The notes under the pieces are model-generated. The model was not told the DNA's origin, made no database searches, and saw only the letters and a list, made by a program, of their open reading frames with translations. DNA of 64,000 nt, taken from positions 124,001 to 188,000 of the forward strand of contig JACRNC010000021.1 in assembly GCA_016219375.1 (NCBI GenBank). The letters are read 5' to 3'. The DNA is from Burkholderiales bacterium. GTDB lineage: Bacteria; Pseudomonadota; Gammaproteobacteria; Burkholderiales; Burkholderiaceae_C. A program made the translations under genes and the position numbers. This document shows, one piece after another, positions 38,235 to 44,823 of this stretch. The stretch's first letter is position 1. Every line of letters starts with the position of its first letter.

Positions 38235-39188
38235 ATGGTGAGTGCCGTCTTCCACAGCCCGCGGGCGCTGCCCGTGGCCCCTGCATCGCCAGCCGCGTCC
38301 ACCGCGGCCTCGCACGTGCCGGCCAGCGCGCCGACATCAGCGGAGCCCACTGCTGCAGGTGGGGCTGCCACGGGTTCGGCAGAGCCCGGCCCGGCCCACC
38401 CCAGCCGCCCCCCGCGCGACTGGAGCGGCCTGGCCGTCAAGCTGCTTGCACCCACCGCAGGCTTGGCGCTGCTGATCGGCATCTGGGCCCTGCTGACGAT
38501 GAAGGAGGGCACGGGCTTCCCCACGCCGCTGCAGACCTGGCAGGCCGCCGTGGCGCTCTTCAGCGACCCGTTCTACAGCAACGGGCCGAATGACCAGGGC
38601 ATCGGCTGGAACGTGCTGTTCTCGCTGCAGCGCGTGGCGATGGGCTTCGGGCTGGCCGCGCTCGTGGGCATTCCGCTGGGCTTTGCGCTCGGGCGCTTCG
38701 CCTTCTTCAACCAGATGGTCTCGCCCATCGTCAGCCTGCTGCGGCCGGTGTCGCCGCTGGCCTGGCTGCCCATTGGCCTCCTGGTGTTCAAGTCAGCCAA
38801 CCCGGCAGCCATCTGGACGATCTTCATCTGCTCGATCTGGCCGATGATCATCAACACCGCCGTGGGCGTGCAGCGCGTGCCGCAGGACTACCTGAACGTG
38901 GCGCGGGTGCTCAACCTGAGCGAGTGGAAGGTGATCACGCGCATCCTCTTCCCCGCGGTGCTGCCCTACATGCTGACCGGCGTGCGCCTGTCGGTGGGCA
39001 CCGCCTGGCTGGTGATCGTGGCCGCCGAGATGCTCACCGGTGGCGTGGGCATCGGCTTCTGGGTGTGGGACGAGTGGAACAACCTCAACGTCGCCCACAT
39101 CATCATCGCGATTTTCGTCATCGGCATCGTCGGCCTGCTGCTGGAGCAGGCGCTGGTGGCGGTGGCGCGTCGCTTCAGCTTCGAGTGA
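38235..39188 (+). CDS. nrtB: nitrate ABC transporter permease
   Basis: Inner-membrane permease (317 aa), SsuC/TauC/NrtB branch. The first 70 residues are Ala/Pro/Ser-rich and probably cytoplasmic, longer than usual. About six helices follow, starting LLAPTAGLALLIGIWALLTM. The EAA loop contacting the ATPase is visible in SEWKVITRILFPAVLPYMLT. AGGAGAG lies just before the ATG. It stands 36 bases after nrtA and 28 bases before the ATPase gene. Confidence 0.93.
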   Translation: MVSAVFHSPRALPVAPASPAASTAASHVPASAPTSAEPTAAGGAATGSAEPGPAHPSRPPRDWSGLAVKLLAPTAGLALLIGIWALLTMKEGTGFPTPLQTWQAAVALFSDPFYSNGPNDQGIGWNVLFSLQRVAMGFGLAALVGIPLGFALGRFAFFNQMVSPIVSLLRPVSPLAWLPIGLLVFKSANPAAIWTIFICSIWPMIINTAVGVQRVPQDYLNVARVLNLSEWKVITRILFPAVLPYMLTGVRLSVGTAWLVIVAAEMLTGGVGIGFWVWDEWNNLNVAHIIIAIFVIGIVGLLLEQALVAVARRFSFE

Positions 39189-39216
39189 ACCGACTCACAC
39201 AGAAAGGGCCCGCGCC

Positions 39217-40020
39217 ATGACCGGCTTCATCGACATCCGCGACGCGGAGATGGTGTTCCACACCAAGCAGGGACGCTTCCATGCCCTGCGCGACATCAAC
39301 CTGCGGATCGAGCGCGGCCAGTTCGTCGCCCTGATCGGGCACTCGGGCTGCGGCAAGTCGACGCTGCTCAACCTGATTGCCGGGCTGCTCAAGGCCACGG
39401 GCGGCGCGCTGATCTGCGACGGGCGCGAGATCGCCGCCCCGGGCCCCGAGCGCGCGGTGGTCTTCCAGAACCACTCGCTGCTGCCGTGGCTGACCTGCTT
39501 CGACAACGTCTACCTGGCGGTGGAGCGGGTGTTTGCGGCCAGGGAGGGCAAGGCGCAGCTCAAGGCGCGCACCACTGCGGCGCTGGAGCTGGTGGGCATG
39601 GCGCACGCGGCCACCAAGCGCCCGCATGAGATCTCCGGCGGCATGAAGCAGCGCGTGGGCATCGCCCGGGCGCTGGCGATGGAGCCCAAGGTGCTGCTGA
39701 TGGACGAGCCCTTCGGTGCGCTGGATGCGCTCACCCGGGCGCACCTGCAGGACGAGCTTCTCAAGATCGTGGCCCGCACGCAGAGCACCGTGGTCATGGT
39801 GACCCACGACGTGGACGAGGCGGTGCTGCTGTCCGACCGCATCGTGATGATGACCAACGGCCCGGCCGCGACCATCGGCGAGGTGCTGGACGTGCCGCTG
39901 GCCCGGCCGCGCGACCGCGTGGCGCTGGCGGAAGACCCGGCCTACATGCATTGCCGCAAGGCGGTGCTGGACTTCCTCTACACCCGCCACGGCGCGCCCC
40001 GGGAAAAGCTGGCCGCCTGA
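39217..40020 (+). CDS. nrtC: nitrate ABC transporter ATP-binding protein
   Basis: ATPase of the nitrate importer (267 aa). Walker A GHSGCGKST, Q-loop VVFQNHSLLPWLTCF, signature ISGGMKQRVGIARALA, Walker B VLLMDEPFGALDAL and the H-loop VTHDVDEAV are all intact. It lacks the C-terminal NrtA-like regulatory domain of cyanobacterial NrtC, so it corresponds to NrtD in that system. It is the last gene of the operon: no nitrite or nitrate reductase genes follow. The 3' end borders a possible second sigma-54 promoter. Confidence 0.93.
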   Translation: MTGFIDIRDAEMVFHTKQGRFHALRDINLRIERGQFVALIGHSGCGKSTLLNLIAGLLKATGGALICDGREIAAPGPERAVVFQNHSLLPWLTCFDNVYLAVERVFAAREGKAQLKARTTAALELVGMAHAATKRPHEISGGMKQRVGIARALAMEPKVLLMDEPFGALDALTRAHLQDELLKIVARTQSTVVMVTHDVDEAVLLSDRIVMMTNGPAATIGEVLDVPLARPRDRVALAEDPAYMHCRKAVLDFLYTRHGAPREKLAA

Positions 40021-40036
40021 ACGCCGGCCCGTGGAT

Positions 40037-40051
40037 GCACCGCTGAGGAGC
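40037..40051 (+). promoter_or_regulatory. NtrC-like palindrome before the candidate sRNA promoter
   Basis: GCACCGCTGAGGAGC fits GCACC-N5-GGTGC with one mismatch. It is centred about 43 bases before the predicted start site, closer than usual for NtrC enhancers, so its role is uncertain. Confidence 0.4.
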
Positions 40052-40060
40052 ACATACCGC

Positions 40061-40076
40061 TGGCACAGCGCTTGCA
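40061..40076 (+). promoter_or_regulatory. sigma-54 promoter downstream of nrtC
   Basis: TGGCACAGCGCTTGCA is a near-perfect sigma-54 promoter (consensus TGGCACG-N4-TTGCW), 41 bases after the nrtC stop. Predicted transcription starts near 40087. No protein gene lies downstream on this strand. Confidence 0.78.
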
Positions 40077-40086
40077 ATTCGTCACC

Positions 40087-40198
40087 TGACTGTTGCGGCA
40101 GTCAAGCGGATGTCTCCTGTCTCCTCAGCGAGGTCACGCTTTGCGGGCGAACCTCGATTCGGCCTCCCGGTCTGCCGGCCGGGGGGCCGCTTCTTTTT
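40087..40198 (+). ncRNA. candidate sigma-54-dependent small RNA (about 112 nt)
   Basis: No recognisable coding sequence lies here. The predicted transcript starts with a perfect hairpin TGACTG/CAGTCA (loop TTGCGG, 40087-40104). An unpaired CU-rich stretch follows with two tandem TGTCTCC copies (40111-40124), which contain the Shine-Dalgarno-complementary TCTCCT twice. Then come a second hairpin, CGAGGT/ACCTCG (40129-40156), and an intrinsic terminator (40160-40198). The whole unit lies between nrtC and the convergent lgt gene. It could also be the leader of a lost downstream gene. Existence is inferred from signals only. Confidence 0.55.
40160..40198 (+). terminator. intrinsic terminator of the candidate small RNA
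   Basis: CGGCCTCCC (40160-40168) pairs with GGGGGGCCG (40181-40189), nine pairs with one G-U, followed by C and TTCTTTTT. The T-tract exists only on the plus strand, so the terminator serves plus-strand transcripts (nrtABC read-through or the candidate sRNA), not lgt. Confidence 0.8.
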
Positions 40199-40219
40199 CC
40201 CGGGCCGCCGCGGTGGTGA

Positions 40220-41020
40220 TCAGCCGGCCCGGTTGCGGCCGGCCCAGGCCCACATCGCCACGCCGGCCAGCACCATCGGGATGCACAGCCACTGGCCCAT
40301 GCTGAGGTTGAGCGCCAGCAGGCCCAGGAAGTCATCCGGCTCGCGGAAGTACTCCGCCGCAAAGCGCAGCACGCCGTAGCCGATCAGGAAGGCGGCCGAC
40401 ACCCGGCCCAGCGGGCGCGGCCGGCGGCCGAACCACCACAGCACGGCGAACAGCAGCACGCCCTCCAGCGCGAACTGGTAGAGCTGCGACGGGTGCCGCG
40501 GCAGCGGGCTGCCCGACTGCGGGAACACCATCGCCCACGGCAGCGACGGATCGGCAAATCGGCCCCAGAGCTCGCCGTTGATGAAGTTGCCCAGCCGCCC
40601 CATCGCCAGGCCGATGGGCACGCAGGGCGCCACCAGGTCGGACACGTCGAAGAAGCTGCGGCCGCGCTGGCGGCCGAACAGCGCCAGCGCCAGCAGCACG
40701 CCGATCAGCCCGCCGTGGAAGGACATGCCGCCCTGCCAGACGGCAAAGGCCTCCAGCGGATGGGCCAGGTAGTAGGCCGGCTTGTAGAAGAGCACATAGC
40801 CCAGCCGCCCGCCCAGCACCACGCCCAGCACGGCGTAGAAGAGCAGGTCCTCGACGTCCTTGCCCTGCCAGCCGCGGCCGGCGAAGGGCTCGCGTGCCGC
40901 GCGCCGGCGGGCCAGCATCAGGAACAGGAGGAAGGCTGCCAGGTAGCTCAGGCCGTACCAGTGCACGGCCAGCGGGCCCAGGCGGAAGGCGATGGGGTCG
41001 AACTGCGGATGGACCAGCAT
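40220..41020 (-). CDS. lgt: phosphatidylglycerol-prolipoprotein diacylglyceryl transferase
   Basis: Inner-membrane enzyme that adds diacylglycerol to the lipobox cysteine of prolipoproteins, the first step of lipoprotein maturation. It has 266 aa and about seven helices. The Lgt signature [13 protein letters not shown] with its essential arginine and asparagine residues is present, as are [19 protein letters not shown] near the start and [16 protein letters not shown]. It is convergent with nrtABC, and its start is 68 bases from the 3' end of the LysR gene. Confidence 0.96.
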   Translation of the reverse strand: MLVHPQFDPIAFRLGPLAVHWYGLSYLAAFLLFLMLARRRAAREPFAGRGWQGKDVEDLLFYAVLGVVLGGRLGYVLFYKPAYYLAHPLEAFAVWQGGMSFHGGLIGVLLALALFGRQRGRSFFDVSDLVAPCVPIGLAMGRLGNFINGELWGRFADPSLPWAMVFPQSGSPLPRHPSQLYQFALEGVLLFAVLWWFGRRPRPLGRVSAAFLIGYGVLRFAAEYFREPDDFLGLLALNLSMGQWLCIPMVLAGVAMWAWAGRNRAG

Positions 41021-41088
41021 GGGCAGGGCAGCGGGGCTGAAAGAGACGGAAGAGAGACGGACGAGACGGAACGGGAAGGCGGCGAACC

Positions 41089-42141
41089 TTAACAGCGGGT
41101 GCCGCGGCGGGCCGAGCGCTCGCGACGGTTCGTCCCGACAGCGGCGCCCAGCTCGCCCAGCCTCTGCTGCACGAAGCCGACGAAGCGGGCCACGCAGGCC
41201 GGCGCATCAGGCCGCCACAGCAGGCTGGTCTCGCACTCCGGCGCGCCGGCGGCCAGCGCCGCCGGCAGCGCGCGGTAGACCACGCCCGGCCGCTGCAGCT
41301 GGGTCACCGTCTCCGGCACCCAGGCCAGGCCCAGGCCGGCGGAGACCAGGTTGACGATGGTCTGCATCTGGATGGCCTCCTGGGCGATGCGCGGTGAGGC
41401 GCCCTGGGCGTGATACCAGCTGAGCACCGCGTCGAACAGCGAGGGCGCGATGTCGCGGGGGAAGAGCACCAGCGGCTCGCGCAGCAAAGCTGACCGCGAC
41501 AGCCGCGGCGCGCGGGCCAGCGCGTGGTCCTGCGGCAGCGCCAGCACCATGCGCTCGCGCCCAACGGTGCCCCCCGGCCAGCCGGCCGGCGCCATGCCCG
41601 GCGCATGCAGCACGAAGCCGGCGTCCAGCTCGGCCTGCTGGAGCGCGCGCAGCTGCACGTCGGTGGTCGCCTCGCGCAGCTCCACCGTCACGCCCGCATG
41701 CGCCGCACGGAAGGCGAGCAGCCAGTGCGGCAGCGCACCGAAGCCCACGGTAGAGACAAAGCCCAGCCGCAGCCGGCCGCTGTCGCCCCGGCCGATGGCG
41801 CGGGCCTGCTCGATCAGCGCCTCGCCCTGGCGGAGCCAGTCGCGCACCGGCTCCAGCAGCGCCGCGCCGGCCTCGGTCAGCGCCACGCTGCGCCGCGTGC
41901 GCGCCAGCAGCGGCACGCCGACATGCCGCTCCAGCTGCTGGATGGCCAGCGTGAGCGCCGGCTGGGTCATGTGCAGCCGCTCGGCCGCGCGGCCGAAGTG
42001 CAGCGCCTCGGCCACGGCCAGGAACTGCCGCCACAGGCGGACCTCGTGCCCGGTCAGACGGGGCGGTGCGGCATGCGGGCTCGGCGTGTGGACGGGGTGC
42101 TGATCGGCGTGCTGGGCTGCGGGCGTGGGGGCGGACGGCAT
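41089..42141 (-). CDS. LysR-family transcriptional regulator
   Basis: DNA-binding activator or repressor (350 aa). An N-terminal extension of about 30 residues precedes the winged helix-turn-helix (about 33-92: [24 protein letters not shown]-type recognition). A two-lobe effector domain follows, with [20 protein letters not shown]. It diverges from ilvD over 150 bases that hold a perfect T-N11-A LysR box, so it probably controls itself and ilvD. The effector is not readable from sequence; an intermediate of branched-chain amino acid synthesis would fit. Confidence 0.9.
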   Translation of the reverse strand: MPSAPTPAAQHADQHPVHTPSPHAAPPRLTGHEVRLWRQFLAVAEALHFGRAAERLHMTQPALTLAIQQLERHVGVPLLARTRRSVALTEAGAALLEPVRDWLRQGEALIEQARAIGRGDSGRLRLGFVSTVGFGALPHWLLAFRAAHAGVTVELREATTDVQLRALQQAELDAGFVLHAPGMAPAGWPGGTVGRERMVLALPQDHALARAPRLSRSALLREPLVLFPRDIAPSLFDAVLSWYHAQGASPRIAQEAIQMQTIVNLVSAGLGLAWVPETVTQLQRPGVVYRALPAALAAGAPECETSLLWRPDAPACVARFVGFVQQRLGELGAAVGTNRRERSARRGTRC

Positions 42142-42159
42142 GTCGGGCTCGGCGGCTGC

Positions 42160-42182
42160 ATTGATCAGCCCAGCATATCAAT
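42160..42182. promoter_or_regulatory. LysR-type operator between the regulator and ilvD
   Basis: ATTGAT and ATCAAT form a perfect inverted repeat separated by 11 bases (CAGCCCAGCAT), the classical LysR recognition geometry. It lies 18-40 bases upstream of the -35 hexamer proposed for ilvD. Confidence 0.65.
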
Positions 42183-42199
42183 CAGCAGGCCGCAATAAA

Positions 42200-42230
42200 T
42201 TGGACCCGCATGGCGAGGCAGTCGCATACT
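42200..42230 (+). promoter_or_regulatory. candidate sigma-70 promoter of ilvD
   Basis: TTGGAC (42200-42205) and CATACT (42225-42230) are separated by 19 bases, a little long. Transcription would start near 42237, 55 bases before the ilvD ATG. The LysR box sits immediately upstream, in an activating position. Confidence 0.4.
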
Positions 42231-42291
42231 GCGCGCCTCACCTCGACGGCGAGCCGGCACCGCACGGCCGCCCTGCCCCACGGAGAACCCC

Positions 42292-43980
42292 ATGAGCCTG
42301 AACCGCCGCTCCAGCAACATCACCCAGGGCGTCGCCCGCGCGCCCAACCGCTCCATGTACTACGGCATGGGCTACAAGACCGAGGACTTCCAGAAACCCA
42401 TGGTCGGCGTGGCCAACGGGCACTCCACCATCACGCCGTGCAACTCCGGCCTGCAGCGCCTGGCCGATGCGGCCGTCGATGCGCTCAAAGCGGCCGGCGC
42501 CAATCCGCAGATCTTCGGCACGCCCACGATCAGCGACGGCATGGCGATGGGCACCGAGGGCATGAAGTACAGCTTGGTGTCGCGCGAGGTCATCGCCGAC
42601 TGCGTGGAGACCTGCGTGGGCGGCCAGTGGATGGACGGCGTGGTCACCATCGGCGGCTGCGACAAGAACATGCCCGGCGCCATGATGGGCATGCTGCGCG
42701 CCAACGTGCCGGGCATCTTCGTCTACGGCGGCACCATCCTGCCGGGCAAGTACAAGGGCCAGGACCTCAACATCGTCAGCGTCTTCGAGGCCGTGGGCGA
42801 GTTCACCGCCGGCCGCATGTCCGAGGAAGACTTCTGCGAGATCGAGAAGCGCGCCATCCCCGGCACCGGCTCCTGCGGCGGCATGTACACCGCCAACACC
42901 ATGAGCTCGTCCTTCGAGGCCCTGGGCATGAGCCTGCCGGCGGCCAGCTGCGCGGCCAACGTCGAGGACGAGATCATCGACATCACCCGCCGCTCGGCCG
43001 AGGCGGTGGTCAACGCCATCAAGCTCGATCTGAAGCCGCGCGACATCGTCACGCGCAAGTCCATCGAGAACGCGATTGCCGTGATCATGGCCACCGGCGG
43101 CTCGACCAACGCGGTGCTGCACTACCTGGCCATCGCGCACTGCGCGGGCGTGGACTTCACCATCGACGACATCGAGCGCATCCGCCAGAAGGTGCCGGTG
43201 ATATGTGACCTGAAGCCCTCCGGCAAGTACCTGGCCATCGACCTGCACCGCGCCGGCGGCATCCCGCAGGTGATGAAGATGCTGCTGGGCGCGGGCCTGC
43301 TGCACGGCGACTGCATCACCATCACCGGTAAGACCGTGGCCGAGAACCTCAAGGACGTGCCCGACCAGCCGCGCGCCGACCAGGACGTGATCCGCCCGCT
43401 CGACAAGCCGCTCTACGCGCAGGGCCACCTGGCGATCCTGAAGGGCAACCTGGCGCCCGAGGGCAGCGTGGCCAAGATCACCGGGCTGAAGAACCCGGTC
43501 ATCACCGGCCCGGCGCGCGTGTTCGACGACGAGCAGTCGGCCCTGGCCGCGATCATGGCCAAGCAGATCAAGGCCGGCGACGTGATGGTGCTGCGCTACC
43601 TCGGCCCCAAGGGCGGCCCCGGCATGCCGGAGATGCTCGCCCCCACCGGCGCGCTGATCGGCCAGGGCCTGGGCGAGAGCGTGGGCCTGATCACCGACGG
43701 CCGCTTCTCCGGCGGCACCTGGGGCATGGTGGTCGGCCACGTGGCGCCCGAGGCAGCCGTGGGCGGCGTGATCGCGCTGGTGCAGGAAGGCGACTCCATC
43801 ACCATCGACGCGCACCGGCTGCTGCTGCAGCTCAACGTGCCGGACGAGGAGATCGCCCGCCGCCGCGCCGCCTGGGTCGCGCCCGCCCCACGCTACACCC
43901 GCGGCGTGCTGGCCAAGTTCGCCTTCAACGCGGCCAGCGCCAGCCAGGGCGCGGTGCTGGACAAGTTCGACGGCAAGTGA
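42292..43980 (+). CDS. ilvD: dihydroxy-acid dehydratase
   Basis: Third common step of valine, isoleucine and leucine synthesis: dehydrates 2,3-dihydroxy-acids to 2-keto acids using an iron-sulfur cluster. It is 562 aa, the compact form of the family. Cluster cysteines are visible in [16 protein letters not shown] and [20 protein letters not shown], and the C-terminal [18 protein letters not shown] is typical. GGAGA precedes the ATG at 42292. The gene is single and ends at a strong terminator. Confidence 0.97.
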   Translation: MSLNRRSSNITQGVARAPNRSMYYGMGYKTEDFQKPMVGVANGHSTITPCNSGLQRLADAAVDALKAAGANPQIFGTPTISDGMAMGTEGMKYSLVSREVIADCVETCVGGQWMDGVVTIGGCDKNMPGAMMGMLRANVPGIFVYGGTILPGKYKGQDLNIVSVFEAVGEFTAGRMSEEDFCEIEKRAIPGTGSCGGMYTANTMSSSFEALGMSLPAASCAANVEDEIIDITRRSAEAVVNAIKLDLKPRDIVTRKSIENAIAVIMATGGSTNAVLHYLAIAHCAGVDFTIDDIERIRQKVPVICDLKPSGKYLAIDLHRAGGIPQVMKMLLGAGLLHGDCITITGKTVAENLKDVPDQPRADQDVIRPLDKPLYAQGHLAILKGNLAPEGSVAKITGLKNPVITGPARVFDDEQSALAAIMAKQIKAGDVMVLRYLGPKGGPGMPEMLAPTGALIGQGLGESVGLITDGRFSGGTWGMVVGHVAPEAAVGGVIALVQEGDSITIDAHRLLLQLNVPDEEIARRRAAWVAPAPRYTRGVLAKFAFNAASASQGAVLDKFDGK

Positions 43981-44010
43981 GCCAGGCGGCGTTGCGCCGC
44001 TGGGAACGAC

Positions 44011-44037
44011 AAGGGGCCCTTTCGCGGGCCCCTTTTC
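44011..44037 (+). terminator. intrinsic terminator after ilvD
   Basis: AAGGGGCCC and GGGCCCCTT form a perfect 9-bp stem with loop TTTCGC, followed by TTCC. It lies 30 bases after the ilvD stop. Confidence 0.85.
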
Positions 44038-44073
44038 CTGATGGCAGCGTGAACGGCGTCACGGCTGGCCGCC

Positions 44074-44322
44074 TCAGCGGCGCCGACGCCCCTTGTGGTC
44101 CATGCCCATGGTCGCCAGATTCTTGACGCGGCGCTGCGCGCGCTTCTTGTCCATCTCGTCCATGGCGCGGCGCTGGTAGTACCCGGTGCCGTCGGCCCAG
44201 GCCCACCAGACCACCGCCAGCACGAAAGGCGCAAGGATGATCCACCACGACCAGCTTGCCGGCGGGCCGAATTCGAGCAGCTTGAGGGCCAGCAGCAGCA
44301 CGCCGATCAGTACAAACCACAT
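44074..44322 (-). CDS. small Trp-rich membrane protein (TIGR04438-like)
   Basis: An 82-residue protein of the small Trp-rich type found in Burkholderiales. The start MWFVLIGVLLLALKLLEFGP at 44322 gives one helix; a second follows at SWSWWIILAPFVLAVVWWAW with five tryptophans. The C-terminal third is strongly basic (KKRAQRRVKNL, HKGRRRR). The frame is open 12 codons further upstream, but this Met is the natural start. The function is unknown. It diverges from the cytochrome c gene over 66 bases. Confidence 0.8.
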   Translation of the reverse strand: MWFVLIGVLLLALKLLEFGPPASWSWWIILAPFVLAVVWWAWADGTGYYQRRAMDEMDKKRAQRRVKNLATMGMDHKGRRRR

Positions 44323-44339
44323 GAGCTCGAATCTCTTTC

Positions 44340-44345
44340 TAGAAT
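44340..44345 (+). promoter_or_regulatory. candidate -10 element of the cytochrome c promoter
   Basis: TAGAAT lies 43 bases before the cytochrome c ATG, in a CTAGAATC context also seen before other genes of this window. No good -35 is visible, and the promoter region overlaps the start of the divergent Trp-rich gene. Confidence 0.4.
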
Positions 44346-44388
44346 CTTCGGGTTGCACTCTATGACAACCGTCCCGCGAAAGGATCCC

Positions 44389-44700
44389 ATGAAAGCCCTC
44401 CTCAGCCTTCTGATCGCGTCATCGGCCCTGGTTGCCGCCCCGGCGTTCGCCAGCCAGGATCTGGCCCAGAAGAAGAACTGCATGTCCTGCCACGGCGTGG
44501 ACAAAAAGATCGTCGGCCCGTCCTTCCAGGACGTGGCGGCCAAGTACGCGGCCGACAAGACCGCCGCCGACAAGCTGGCCCAGAAGATCCAGAAGGGCGG
44601 CGCCGGCGTGTGGGGCCCCATCCCCATGCCGCCCAACGCGCTCAGCGACGCCGAGGCCAAGAGCCTGGCCCAGTGGGTGCTGGCGCAGAAGAAGAAGTGA
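44389..44700 (+). CDS. periplasmic class I cytochrome c (c-551/c5-like)
   Basis: Small soluble electron carrier (103 aa). A Sec signal peptide (MKALLSLLIASSALVAAPAF, cut after AFAS) leaves a mature protein of about 80 residues. A single heme site, CMSCH, occurs near mature residue 12, and the axial methionine is in GPIPMPPNALSDAEA. It probably delivers electrons to a terminal oxidase such as cbb3, but the partner cannot be read. AAAGGA lies 4 bases upstream of the ATG. A strong terminator follows. Confidence 0.93.
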   Translation: MKALLSLLIASSALVAAPAFASQDLAQKKNCMSCHGVDKKIVGPSFQDVAAKYAADKTAADKLAQKIQKGGAGVWGPIPMPPNALSDAEAKSLAQWVLAQKKK

Positions 44701-44730
44701 TGCGCTGAGCCGTCCCCCGGCACAAAGCGA

Positions 44731-44757
44731 AAGCCCCGCCTAGGCGGGGCTTTTTCT
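44731..44757 (+). terminator. intrinsic terminator after the cytochrome c gene
   Basis: AAGCCCCGCC and GGCGGGGCTT form a perfect 10-bp inverted repeat with a TA centre, followed by TTTTC. It lies 30 bases after the stop. Confidence 0.92.
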
Positions 44758-44823
44758 TGGCCCGGCCCAAGGGCGCCGGGCGGCCGGCGGGGCAAGGCGC
44801 TGGCCCTGCACCCGCGGCGGCGG

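Noticed and set aside
35880-38315. An 811-codon minus-strand frame spanning nasT and nrtA
   Set aside because: It crosses two recognisable plus-strand genes and the attenuator, and has shadow-frame composition.
40087-40156. The candidate sRNA hairpins as a second ANTAR target, which could sequester the NasT protein
   Set aside because: The first loop is TTGCGG and the second is a large irregular loop; neither has the six-base A1/G4 pattern. I keep it only as a remote possibility.
40110-40379. An 89-codon plus-strand frame over the candidate sRNA and the end of lgt
   Set aside because: It runs through the intrinsic terminator into the antisense of lgt, has no ribosome binding site, and its product is Arg/Pro-rich without family features.
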